Below are positions 24,256 to 35,977 of a stretch of DNA of 64,000 nucleotides, one piece after another (the first letter of the stretch is position 1; each line of letters starts with the position of its first letter). Origin of the DNA: Branchiostoma floridae (lineage: Eukaryota > Chordata > Leptocardii > Amphioxiformes > Branchiostomatidae); NCBI RefSeq assembly GCF_000003815.2, contig NC_049980.1, forward strand, positions 22,767,249-22,831,248. Reading direction: 5' to 3'. The notes under the pieces are model-generated. The model did no database searches. It saw only the letters and a program-made list of their open reading frames with translations, and was not told where the DNA came from. The position numbers were made by a program, and so were the translations under genes.

Positions 24256-26860
24256 CTCCAGATTTATAGACACATGGTCGGAGAATGCGGAAACGATGTC
24301 GGCATTCTGAATTTGGTATGGAATGTAGCACAGGCCAAGACATGCGTCACGTCTAGAGGGGACAAACTATGTCTAGCAAGGTGCTTCAGTTCCATTATTT
24401 AGTCATGAAAGAAACGTTTCCAACGACATAAAACCATGGAAGTAGGTGTAGGTAGGTGAAGGCAGTGGATGTGTAATGGCCAAGAAGTATGTCAAATCTG
24501 TGATGATGTCCGGTTGAAATGACCCTTTACAGCGGCCAGTGGAATTACCTACCACGTGGAAATGATAGAAAATTTGCACGTTACGATGAGTAGAGATTAC
24601 GGGGTGTCAAATTATGGCCCCCGTTAGAGCACAGTAATGACTTCACAGCTGCCAAAACAGCAACCTAGACGTCCGTGTGCCTAATGCTGAGCCGTATATG
24701 TATAAAAAGGAGACTCGTTTTGCAGAGGTTGCACATACATTCCCATTAAACCTGCTCCGTTCCGCTACACTGATTCACCACGGAAATTATTCTCTATCAG
24801 CTTTCAACGAAGCATGTCGCGGAATGTGAATTTGCGTGACGAATGACGCGGATAGATAGCGGCGACAATCTGCTGTCTGGCGTGCATAGTAATTAGTCGA
24901 TTGTGGCCGCGGGTGGGGCAGAGCTTAGGAAGACAGAAGCTTCACATGAAGTTAGATATACTTAATTCCCTTAACGTATTAAGGCTAGAATAGGTTTCAT
25001 CACTTGATGCTCTAGTTTGACTGAAGCCGATTGCACGGATAATGAGACATTTCAAATCTAAATCTTTTTGACCTGCATATCAATTTCCGAAAGTATCAAA
25101 GCAGGACATCCTATTATTCACATACTCATATAACTTAGGGATTGAGAGGTAACACTGCCTGTGAGCTCTCGATAAGTCATTTTCCCAATCTGCCAGCATT
25201 TTAAGCACTTTCCTACCGAAGATGTCGGAGTTTTAATTAAAAATCCCAACCTAGTTGCTCCTGTCCCGCCAGCTGGTAGACCATATCTCCTCAGGCAGCG
25301 GCATGATGCCGGCACTGGCTTCGGCAGATCGAGAAAATCAGCTGGTTGCTCTAATCGAGCGCTAGCGAGATCCAACTTCGGCGAAAGATGAGGAAAAATG
25401 AACAACGGCTCAGTTGTCTGTCAGAGACAGTCACATCCCAGAAAATATAGACCAATCAAAGTGAATCACCAAAACGTGCGGTTACTTTCCTGACTGCCAT
25501 ATGAAATTTGCAACAGGTGCACCCGTTCTTGTTTCACGAATGTTGAATGCTGCAAGTAACCCGCTTTGAGTTTGCCATAAGATATGGTTTACTCCACCAT
25601 ATTTGCAGACATAAGTACTTGTACTTGTGCCAGATACACACAAGTAGACGTATAAAAGACACGCTTGAGGATGTCCCTGTAGCTAGATAGATAGAACCTT
25701 TATAATGATATTTGCAGTTGAGCTTCAATTAGATGGTTTGGATCTGGTAAAATGTATCCTGATCGGAGCTGGAAGCTGCACAGTCTTTCGGAAGTGACGT
25801 AAAATGGAGGTCCCGTATTCTCAGGAAGTGCCTGAACCACGTTACAATAGCCTCGTTTTTATTCAGATGGGTACCTACTGGCTGCATATATTGATACAAC
25901 AAGATGAGCATCATTGCCATATCTATGTTGCTATACCTGATCTGTCATGATTAGGCAATCTGTAGCGCTCGATTTGTTTCCTCCTGTCCCTATGGTCCAT
26001 GGCAGCCTGCCGCCTTTCAACCCAGCAGAGGTACACATAATCGAATAACCACTGTCCTGAAGGATATTCTTTCACAAGTAATTATGTTTTCTCAAATACA
26101 TGTGAGGAAAACATATTACTTCTGAATTATGCGTCCTCGTGCAGCTGGTCTAATACCATCCGGTTCGACTAACAAAAAAAGCACGTGCTTTTGATCCGTT
26201 CATCGCACGTTTGTCCCAAAACAGAACCATGAAAAAAAAAATCGTGCCTCATTACAGTAGTGCTGATGTCAATCTTGTCAGCCCTGATCAAGAGCGACCT
26301 GTGAATTTTTATGACCACTTGTAGGGCGTACTTGCTTATTCGGGACATCTCGTTATTTCCCCCAGAGCACTCAATTAATAACCATATAACGGAAACGTTT
26401 AATACCGTACTTAACTGTTGCATAGCAATGAGTCGGAAATTCAAGTCATCAACAGAAGGGGTTCTGAGGTTAAGCAGCGGTATATTCAAAATGAATTCTA
26501 TTAGAAAATACCGCCTGTCGATTCCAACATGTAACCTGACAAAATGTAACTGCAGGTTTTACGGCGAATAGAGTTTTCCTGGTGTTACGACATAAAACGT
26601 TACTTATGTAACTCTCAACAAACGACGTACAAACATGATTTTGATTTTCGTCTTGTATTTAATGACATTTAACCTGGTGCCAGGCACAAACGGGACGATT
26701 AGTCGGTGTCTACATGGCGATTACTCATGAGAATAGCGAGCGTTTCATGACGTGGAGACTCTACCTGTGGTTTGTCTACCTCCGTCAGCTATCAGTGCAG
26801 TACAGCAACGTGCAAACGACAAGAGTGCTGCATCTGACAACATGTTCAAACCGAAAATAC

Positions 26861-26866
26861 TTTATT
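26861..26866 (-). terminator. Candidate poly(A) signal of the EF-hand-like gene
   Basis: TTTATT on plus is AATAAA on minus, 106 bases beyond the stop codon at 26972-26974. Position and orientation suit a short 3' UTR. Confidence 0.55.
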
Positions 26867-26971
26867 ACACTGTGACAAATCCTTCATATAACTTGTGCTG
26901 CCAACTTATCACTTAAACTTAAGCATAGAATTGTCTATCTCTGTGACCACCAACAGTGTGTACCAGGGTCT

Positions 26972-29900
26972 TTACGTGAAGGGGCTGCGCGGCCTGGACG
27001 CTCCATGGCACCTAATGAAGAGGCTGTTGCGGGTGTTGATCCAGGGTGCGATGACGAAGACTTGGTTCTCCCGCTGAGGTAGGTAGGCCTGGGTCACCTG
27101 GTGATAGTTGCCCTGCAGCTGGTCTGGGATATCTTCAACCTGTGTGTAGGAAAATGACATCAAAATGTATCTCAGCAATTATGCAACAGTTTCGGTCCTA
27201 CGATCAACAACGACGGAGGTGATGTTTACAAATACGTTAAAGTATCCAAGATGTGCAAGATTTAGCCAAAATGGAAACGTTGCATGTGCTACTGCACGTT
27301 TTATTTCAAAGGGGTGCATGGCAACGAGGAATTCTAAGTTTGCTCGAAGTTACACGTACGTCACTTCATCAGCCGAGCACAGGTATTGATTGTGATGTTG
27401 CAATCAAGTTCGATAGCTTTAGAACATTTTACAGGATTCGGACCTTGGTTAATTACAAAGACAGTCTATTGCAGTATCGACATGAAGGTGTCACAGGAAA
27501 AGTCCAGGATTACCATAAAGGCCTCTGTAGGTAACGCCCAGTCAAGCCATGTTATCCAAAAAAATGTTTGAAAACATCCACGGCAGGAGTCGGGTCTGAG
27601 GTGCCTTTTTGACACACCAGTACAAGATCAAGTGGTATTTTTAAGTGGTATATATAAATGATCGAGTGTTTATTTTCAGTAGCAGCAGCGCACCATGATG
27701 TACTGCAGATGCCTCTTCTCCTGATTTCTATTAGAGAGTAGAAGCTACACCACACATAAGCTATAAATAATGTCTCGGTCTTTGTGCCTTTCCCTCTTGT
27801 ATGCGTTTACCAAGTTCAAGTAATGAAAATCGTTTGGTTGCGCTGGCGATGAAATGTTTAGTCCTAACAGAACAAAGTATACGTCTGGGAGCGTGGCAGC
27901 TGATGCAATCTCATCTGTTACGAATTCCCGGCCATTGGCTTTCCAATGTAAAAGATTGCCTAGCGCCTGTATTTTTCATCAGATGGTGCAGTATCGGGTT
28001 CCAGTACGGAATCCGATTGTGGGAAGGGAATTGGTACCATCAGACGGAAAAGATTTTTCTGGCTTGCCTCTCCAATAACGGCATCGGGCAATCTGCTATT
28101 CCCAAATCAAATTATTCTTATTCGTCTGAAGCAGGATCGCATTTGTGACATAATGTGTTGTATTTTATGATGACTTTTGCAGACGATGGTCTATTCCACC
28201 TGCTTGTCACGACTATTACCAAAGTTTGTCTAAGGACTCCACTTACTTTCTCTGAGTATCTAAGCATGACATGAGATCTAAGCATGCACAAGTCCAAGGA
28301 TGAAGTGACTTACCACGAGCTTCTGGCTGAAGTTTTTAGCCTTTTCCACAGCGAACCTGCGCAGGTCCTGGTAGTACCGCTCAATCTCCGTAGACGCCTA
28401 TGTGTGCGATGTAGTAAAAAGTGCATCAAGTATCAATCTTGCATGTTGCTTTCAACATAGAGAGTGACGTATACCATATGAGAAACGTTCACATTCGGGA
28501 CGCTAAGATGTTTGTACACATTACAATAATCCAGTATCAACAAATATCAGTAGCTTTTTATCTGGCTGATTGACCCTATCAATGCAAAAAAAAAACAACT
28601 AAAATATGGTGATGGAAACTGTGTAAGCCCCTGATCTTCACTGGACTCGTAGGTAAACCGCCAGGCCTGATAGGGAACTCGAAGATAACTAAAGAGGCCA
28701 TTTGTGATTTTCCTATTTCTAAACTGCTAAAATCTGATACTTGCTTCCCAAAGTGTTCACATGGAGCCCCGCAGTAAGAATACACATCTTACCCAGATAT
28801 CGATAATCGAAAGAAACAGTAACTTAGCAGTCCAATGAATTGGCAATTAGAGGGCGAATATCAGTCACTTACTAATACAGTGGAAGTCAGTTAATTGCAC
28901 ATCGGATTAACGCACACTTCTGTTAACTGCACGGAATCACAAAATCCCAAACCGGTGCGGTCCAGCTAGATAACTTCGTATAATTGCACCAGCCGGATAA
29001 TTGCACCAAATTCGCTGGCAAATAGGCCGTGCAATTAAGCGGCTTTTACTGTAGTCACTATCATATATCCCACAACGTTTTCAGCACCAAGGACAGTTAT
29101 GCAACGGTCCCTTCCATGAAGCGTGAAGCATGAAGTGTTTAACAGCCAGGCCTCAGGACTTTGTTTGATCCTGCCGCAGCGGGAAAATACCATCTAGGCC
29201 CGGTCTTAAATAACAAGCCGCAAGGTAACCTATCAATGCTGCACGTCAGTAGTTAAATATCAAGGAGCTTATCAAATACCCATTACGGTATGAATAGGTT
29301 TGCATTTCGTGGACCTGGTAAGTAGCGCAAAGATCTAGATTTGCAGGAATTTTACGTATCACTTGATTGACGTTAAAGAAAAATTTTATAAATTCTCAGG
29401 CATCATTTTGTCGGATAGCTAACAATCGCTTGTTGGCCCATGTGTTTGGCATGCTAATCAGATGTGAATGAGTATCATGAACATTAGGCTGCATTTGTCA
29501 TAGTGGTGACTACAGATGTACACTTCAATATGGGCATGGAAGCTCCTGTATCGTTAATTAGGAAATGCTTTCGTGATTTCTCAAAGTATGACATCGACGA
29601 AATCAGACATAGTTCTATAAAAACGTATAAAAATTCATCACCGTGACCCACCTACGAATCGCAGACGTCGGAACTCGGTATGTTATCTATCTACGGACGT
29701 GGAGTTGAGAGTGCGCAACAAATAAAACGATTCTTTTGAGATATTCTTTGACCAACTGACTTGAATTGATTTGATTTCAAACGCCCAGAGTAGCTTTTCT
29801 TGCTGTTTAAAGGCGCGTGTGCCGGTAATGTGTATCTACTCAGCGGACCTCTCATCATGCTGGCTTGTCACCAGGCACCTCTGTTATGACCAGCGGGTTA

Positions 29901-32900
29901 TCGGCCTTTCAAACAGCACGTTTCCCGGAGACAAACGTGTCGAAAGTTAAGAAAAAGGACTTTTCGCCCTCAGGGGGCACAAATAGATAACCTTGCAAAA
30001 GACTTTGAGGCCTTAGGCCTTCTTGCGTATCATTTTATCACCGTCGGTTCAGTAGGTCCGTTCCACGTGTCATTAATTACCGCTGGTATCGACATCGTCT
30101 GTAATTTTAGATGCCTCACGTTTTGCGCCACTGGTAGCGCCGTATGTATGTATCATGAAGATCGACTAGTGGGTTCCTAGAAAGGAACGTGAAAGGAATG
30201 ATTTGAAGAGTTTTCAGCAAGTGTCAGAACACCGACCACATTTCCTTTCTGACCACGATGTTCGAGTTTGACGGTTTTATAAGAAAAACCTGATCAATGA
30301 GCTTCATGGTAAAGTATAAATATTGATTACAATTGCACATTTCAGCCAACAATTATAGATGCCAGATATTGGCCTGCCGTCGGATCCGTGAATTGTAATA
30401 ATGTGTAATAGATCCATGATTAAATATGGGTGTGCCTATATCGTCTTAGCTGCTGAACAAATGATTAGGAATAATAAAAACATATGGCCGACCTTTTTCC
30501 GCATGTCGGACAGGTCGTCGAAGGTGACGATCTCGGAGGACAGCATGGCCGGCAGCGGTACGTGGTTGGCCCGATGGAGACGGTGGGATACGTTTGGTTT
30601 GCGGGGCGACTTGGCTGGAAGAGGGGGGCAAGGTAAGTGTCGTCTGCTGCACAACAAACACCGAACTGAACTTCTCCGTCATATCTGTTTCAAGATCTTG
30701 CCTTTTTCATGCGATGCAACATATCCAAATCCTACCGATTCTACAGATTGCCAACATAAGATAACACATGTTCCTGTTGAAGTTTCTGTTAATCCTTTAC
30801 AGCTGCTGAGGTGAACTTATGTGAAGTTGGGGCCAGCTGAATGCCGACAGTCATCAAGTTCAACGTTTTGGCAAGGTGTTAGCAAGTTGTGATACCCACC
30901 ACGGCAACATTAGGAACCGTATCATAGGATCCCATCTATCTTCGTCCTTCCTAATCCCCCTGTGCGCACACGGTTATGCTCGTCATCTTCGTACACGTCA
31001 ATGATTTATCTCGTTATTTCATGGATGATTTACGGTGCATTGATGGTTAAAAGGAGGGCAAGTTGATACTTCATACTACACGGCCACTGATTAAGAGTGC
31101 AGGTCTAAAAGAGCGCTGAAAAATGTGTCTTGTTTTGTGATCTATTCTTCTCTGCTGATCTTGGGTTCCGTCAAAAAACCATTGACAGCTGAGAGAAAAT
31201 ATTCCACACACAAATGTTAAAAAATTGGAAAGAGGTATACTAGTATATATATAATACCTGATACAGCGCGACCTGAAGACACGCGCGCCCTCTGCCGAGT
31301 AGTAGTGGCAGGTGCAGTTCTCGGACGGCTGCTAGCTGGAGACGTCCCATCGACAGGAACTGCCGGACTTGCTTTACCAACCCGCTCACCCTGCTTCTTA
31401 GCCCCCCATGCTATCTTGGGTCCCGCGCTTGGCTGAAGCTTCTTTGGGGGCGCAGATGCGACAAATGGGAGTGGCTTAGCGTATGGCGATTCTCTCTCTT
31501 CATCAGTGAGCTTGAATGCCTTGTGTAGACGGGCCATGTGGCGTGTAAGTTGTCGCTCTGTCAGGCCGATCAGCCGGGCACCGGCCGTGAAGTGAGAGAG
31601 AACCTGCGATGACATAGGGAATTGAAATGACCACATTTCATTTGCTGGTCACGAATATTTGCGAGCTAAGCCTTCCGCAACCAATTCCAATGCGTAAGGA
31701 AATGTGTGGTGAAAACACAATGAAAACTGTCAATTAAGGTTGTAAAGAAACATTCTATCATCTATTTATGTATACCGAAAACACACACACCTTCAATGAA
31801 ATAGAAGAAAGGCGCCGGTGACTTCTAGTATGCCAATTTACAAGACGATATGCATGTAAGGAAGGTCTGCCGTGGAATGTCAGTTTACAAGACGACACGT
31901 AAGAAATGTCTGTCGTAGAATTACCGTGTCATGATGAGCCATATCCTTGTTTACTTCTCTTCTTTACTTACTTCGGTATTTACATCATCATAACCAGTAG
32001 TTTATTACCTCTGGTGCCAATCTGCGCTTCATGCTGTAGTACCGTTCGATGTCGCCAAGCGACTTCGCAGCCTCCCTCATGGACAGGGCAGCGATGGCGG
32101 TGTACAGCACACCCTGGCGGTGCTTGTAGACATTGACGCGACTAGACTTTTCTGTGGGCTCGAGATCGGCTTCTTCTGGAGCAGTACATATAAAGTGTAC
32201 ATCTTTAACACCCTTAAACTGAGGATGTAGAAGCACAGACATAGACACATATACAGACAAACAGATACTTCACGTTTTTGGAAAGGACTCACTAAAAGGA
32301 ATACTATTTAATCATTTGATAAACAGTACAAGTGCTTCAAGGGGCTGACCTTCGTCCACAATGTTAGCCAGTGCGTACAGAAACTCCCCGAACTCCAGAC
32401 GGTCAGCGTCTGTACCGAGGAACTGTAGCACGTGGTCCACCTCCTGTCTGGTCACACCTGCGTCCAGGGGCTGCACGGGGGACAAGGACGACTTTTTTTA
32501 CAATGGTCAAAGTTGATGAATTTGGCACTGGATTGGAGGATTATGTCATGCTAGTGAAAGAGGTATATGCTGTAACATACCGTTAGGATATAACGTTATT
32601 AACCTCCACTGGTGTCCTATCATTACAGTCACGTGTCAGTCCATGGCAAAACATGCAAATCGCACAATCTGGGCCAACACCATTGCATATACGTGTCCTT
32701 ACCTTCAGTGTGTTGTACAGCTGATCTAAGTCTAGGTTGCCTGGTGCAGTCGTCTCCAGCAGATGCAGGGTCTCCCTTGCTGCTGCCATCTGGCTGTCTG
32801 TCAGCTTCGAGTACCACTCGTAATCCGACACGAGACTAACATAGCTGCTGGCTGTCGTGCTGGCACCACTCTCGCGCCTGTGCTGGGCTGTGATAGCTGG

Positions 32901-34009
32901 TGTGTGGGCAATGGGTGGGAGTAAAATCTTTCTATTCAAGCAAGTATGCGTAACAACTAGCGTCCCTTGTGAAGAAAGCATAAACGCCAAATCGAGTTGT
33001 GCCGTCCAGAGATACTTTTATGCGTTGAGCTCCGAAATGCAGACTTCGATCGTGGCAATATTTCGATCCATCACTCTATGGTGTCTGAAAAACAAAGTAG
33101 ACCTTTGACAGTAAAGTAAGGAAATGGAAAAACACTCACATTTCCGCCTGCCCTGACTGAGTTGTGCGAAGTACTCCTCGTCACAAAGGGAGCCGCGAGA
33201 GGAGGTCGGTGTGGAGGTGTGGCGCCTGTGTCCGTGGTACAAGTGTGTGGGAGATCTAGACAGGCGCAGTGACCGGCGCTGCAAGGGAAGGAGATACATG
33301 TACATGTGCAACACAGGCTTCAGGCTTCGCTGGTGGTAGGTGTATTCTCTAGAGTTTTAATACAAACTTGACTCACACTTAAAGGGGAAAAGAGGCATGC
33401 TTTTAGAACTGATAAAGGAGATTCAAGTCCATGACTGGTAACAGGATAATACCAGGTTACTGCGATGCCTGTTGGATCCTGGGCACTTTATTCAAAAGCA
33501 AATTTTCAAATTTGAAACTTGCTCCCCTCAAAAAGTATCATTGGAAAATAAGCAAATCAACACCGTTATTAATGTACATGCAGTCCGAAACATGTTGTCT
33601 AGGTACTGTAACATAGTTGCAGTTGTTGCACACAACCAATCCTTACCCTTTGTGAGAGATGCTCTGGTAATGGTATATCCAAGTCAGACCCGGAGTCGTG
33701 GTCAAAGGTGTGCTCTTCCTTCCTGAGGATACTCCGTGGCGCCCTGGCACCTCCGCTGCTGTTGCTGTTACTCCCGCCGCTGTTACTGCTGTTGTTACAC
33801 TGTTCCTGGCCATGGTGCTGACCAGGTGCAGCTCCCTCGGAGTGTGCCGGGGCTGTCACGCTGAACTCCGTGCGGTCCGTCCTGCCAAAGTGGACGTGGT
33901 GTGCCCCGTGGTCCGGGTGTTCATCCGCCCCCGCCATCTCTCCTGGCACCACCGGGGGCTGGTCGTCGTCTGAGGGGCGTGGCTGTAACTCAACTTTCGA
34001 GGGAGACAT
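26972..34009 (-). CDS. Uncharacterised protein with degenerate EF-hand pair
   Basis: Nine minus-strand exons join in one frame to 567 residues: 33647-34009, 33140-33278, 32703-32896, 32350-32470, 32009-32175, 31258-31603, 30493-30614, 28314-28397 and 26972-27139. Every junction is GT/AG with matching phase. ATG at 34009 is the first in frame. Residues 1-121 are acidic and Ser/Asn/Gly-rich, with HHVHF (37-41) and SILR (93-96). Residues 199-267 follow the EF-hand pair pattern (LTDSQMAAARETLHLL ... LDQLYNTL ... LEFGEFLYALA), but the loops lack the usual Asp/Glu ligands, so calcium binding is doubtful. IERYY occurs at 315-319 and 489-493. Residues 329-443 carry a basic LTERQLTRHMARLHKAF segment and a Pro/Ala/Thr-rich stretch. 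There is no signal peptide or membrane helix. I do not recognise the family and assign no function. Confidence 0.75.
27140..28313 (-). other. Intron 8 of the EF-hand-like gene
   Basis: The intron has GTAAGT at its 5' end and CACACAG at its 3' end on minus. No conserved exon or repeat element was recognised inside. Confidence 0.7.
28398..30492 (-). other. Intron 7 of the EF-hand-like gene
   Basis: This 2.1 kb intron contains the MITE at 28876-29053. The minus-strand donor after exon 7 is GTCGGC, weaker than the other donors of this gene. I see no extra exon. Confidence 0.65.
28876..29053. mobile_element. MITE with TA target duplication (Tc1/mariner/pogo-like)
   Basis: A 174 bp element (28878-29051) is flanked by TA on both sides. 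The left end CAGTGGAAGTCAGTTAATTG and the complement of the right end CAGTAAAAGCCGCTTAATTG are inverted repeats. TAATTGCAC recurs several times inside. A TA duplication and CAGT termini are typical of pogo/Tigger-type non-autonomous elements of the Tc1/mariner superfamily. It lies within intron 7 of the EF-hand-like gene. Confidence 0.75.
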
Positions 34010-35977
34010 GTCTCTTCTTACACACGAGAACAACGTCAGACAGTCTTTAAACTGACACAGAGGCAAGAACGGGTACGTAACAGGTAGTACTAGTTAGCAC
34101 CCTCTGTTTAGAATAGTCGATCTGCCGTTAGCTTGTCGTGAGGTAAACATCTGACAACAATGCGCGCCGTTCTGGACAGAACGCGCTGGTTCTAGAACAT
34201 CTGTCATGGACATGGGAATCCGTGAGACGCGTCATTACAGGTGGGATGGGGGTCAGAACAAGATTGGTAATGAGACAACCAATGGGCATTTCATGTCACA
34301 TTCTTTTCTTTATAGCCATTGTTATCTTTTCATTTATTGCGTCTTTTTTGTCTTTTTTAACCTCCTTGGTCTAATCGTAAGTGCCTTACATTACATGTAT
34401 AACGTTACGCGTTGTATTTCTACTATCAGACTAGATTGATGACCCAGAAGAAAAGGCGCAAATTAAGTAAAAATTTAAAAATGGGACGAATCCCACAAAT
34501 GTATGATGGGGGCCCCAAAGCCCTTTTCCGTAGAGCGTAATCGGCGGTTTTAATTCTACGTACTCCGTAGCGGGACCGCTCGAATTCAACGTAGAGCGTA
34601 ATCGGTGCATTTTGCGTCGAGCGATATTGGCCCCTTTAATTTAACGTATTACGTAGAAGCTAACCGGATTTTACCGTAAAACGTAATTCATATTAATTTT
34701 TCGTCAAGCGTAATCAAAGTTTCATTAAACTTAACTAGTCTACCGGCAAATTTTATCCGCGAAAATGCTGGAAATTGCGTTTCAAAGGGTCCAGATTTCA
34801 AAATTTCGCCGGACATTCCTTGCTATGGCTCAACACTTCGGCACTGGACATGTGCGGGAGCGTCGTCCCCCAACTAGTAGAAATCTTTTTACCGACCTTA
34901 GCTTAGTTAACAAGCAAAATGTGCCCTTAAATGCAGGAAATGGCATTTCAGAGGGTCGAGATTTCAATTTTTCTCCGGGCGCCGGGCGGCCCTTGCCAAG
35001 GCTTGCGACGGCTTGGGCCTAGCCTCCGGCGCTCACGACTCTCCGGCGCTCGTCGCCCTCAAAGACGTTTCTCTGACAGAAATGTCATTACATTGAGCAT
35101 ATGGTCTGCCAGCAAAATTTGTCCCTCAAAATGCAGGAAATGGTGTTTCAGAGGGTAAAAATTTCCAAATTTTCCCGTACCTACCTTGCGACAGTTCGAC
35201 TGTTCGTGCTTTCGGCACTCGAAATCTGAAAATGATGTTTGGGGGCGTTGCCCAGCTTAAAGCTAAAACCATGTGAATTTCTAATTGGATGCTATTTAAC
35301 TTAGCTTAGTCTGTGAGCAAAATTTGCCATTGAAAATGCTTAAAATGGCGTTTCAGAGAGTCAAGATTTCACAATATTCCCGGGGGAGCATGCCCCCGGA
35401 CGCCCTAGGATTGTCGCGCCTCCGCTTTCGGTGCTACAAGTGCTGAAAATTACGTCACATAAGAAATTTGCTGTCGCCGCCTTTGGCCAGCAAGACGTCT
35501 TTAGAAGTTAAGTTTTAATCTTATTGATGGAATTATCAGTTTTGTTTAGATCTCATCTTCACATGTTCTGCCGTCGGCGGAGTTCAGCCAAAAGACAATA
35601 AATATTTGCATAATGCATTATGAAATTTCGTAATTTAGCGTAGAGCGTAATGAAGCGTCCATAATGTAGCGTATTACGTAGCCGGCCCTCCCGAATTTAG
35701 CGTAGAGCGTTGTCGGTACCCCCCCCCCCCCCCCCCTTGGGGGCCCTCTATGATGTTTCACTCTTACAGACCTACCAATAATTTCGATATTACAAATTCA
35801 GTTGGGCGTGGCTTGTTGCTAGGCACCTACATGTCACTACCTGCGCACATGCGCAGACTGGCTGCCTTTCACTTCCGGCCAAAACAGGGTTACTTCCGGT
35901 GTGAGATCATTTCGCAGCCGTTGCACGTGTTTCTATGACATGTTTTATCTGTGAGTTCTGAAGAAATCAGGACGAGC
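34010..35977. promoter_or_regulatory. Divergent intergenic region, EF-hand-like gene and AGPAT5
   Basis: The two genes start in opposite directions 1.97 kb apart. The first 490 bp are unique-looking and should carry the promoter of the minus-strand gene. 34503-35753 is a repeat element. The 220 bp left before the AGPAT5 ATG contain CTGCGCACATGCGCAG, close to but not an exact NRF1 site. No TATA box was found. Promoter function is inferred from position only. Confidence 0.4.
34503..35753. mobile_element. Composite repeat element with tandem inner units
   Basis: The ends are roughly inverted: TATGATGGGGGCCCCAAAG on the left and CATAGAGGGCCCCCAAGG on the complement of the right. Just inside both ends are direct repeats of GTAGAGCGTAAT and GTATTACGTAG. 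The middle holds four diverged tandem units of about 170-210 bp beginning near 34737, 34906, 35100 and 35308. Each has a GCAAAATTTG-like start, then AAATGCAGGAAATGG and TTTCAGAGGGT. A C18 run (35719-35736) lies at the right. No transposase is encoded. I believe such elements are common in marine invertebrate genomes but cannot name the family. Confidence 0.6.

Larger units (their letters stand above)
18554..26860. other. GPCR 3' region and intergenic DNA, no gene recognised
   Basis: Sequence after the GPCR stop is AT-rich with candidate poly(A) signals AATAAA at 19212-19217 and 20288-20293; which is used cannot be decided. Beyond that I see a small hairpin (21105-21144), a 333 bp foldback element (21465-21797), a G16 run (23536-23551) and a SINE (24081-24255). 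The short open reading frames here have no recognisable motifs. Confidence 0.6.

Noticed and set aside
28970-28982. ATAACTTCGTATA, identical to one 13 bp arm of loxP
   Set aside because: The inverted second arm and spacer are absent, and the match lies inside a MITE. It is a chance half-site.
30446-30682. Alternative minus-strand frame across exon 7 of the EF-hand-like gene
   Set aside because: Only the other frame (AKSPRKPNVSHRLHRANHV) keeps phase with the flanking exons.
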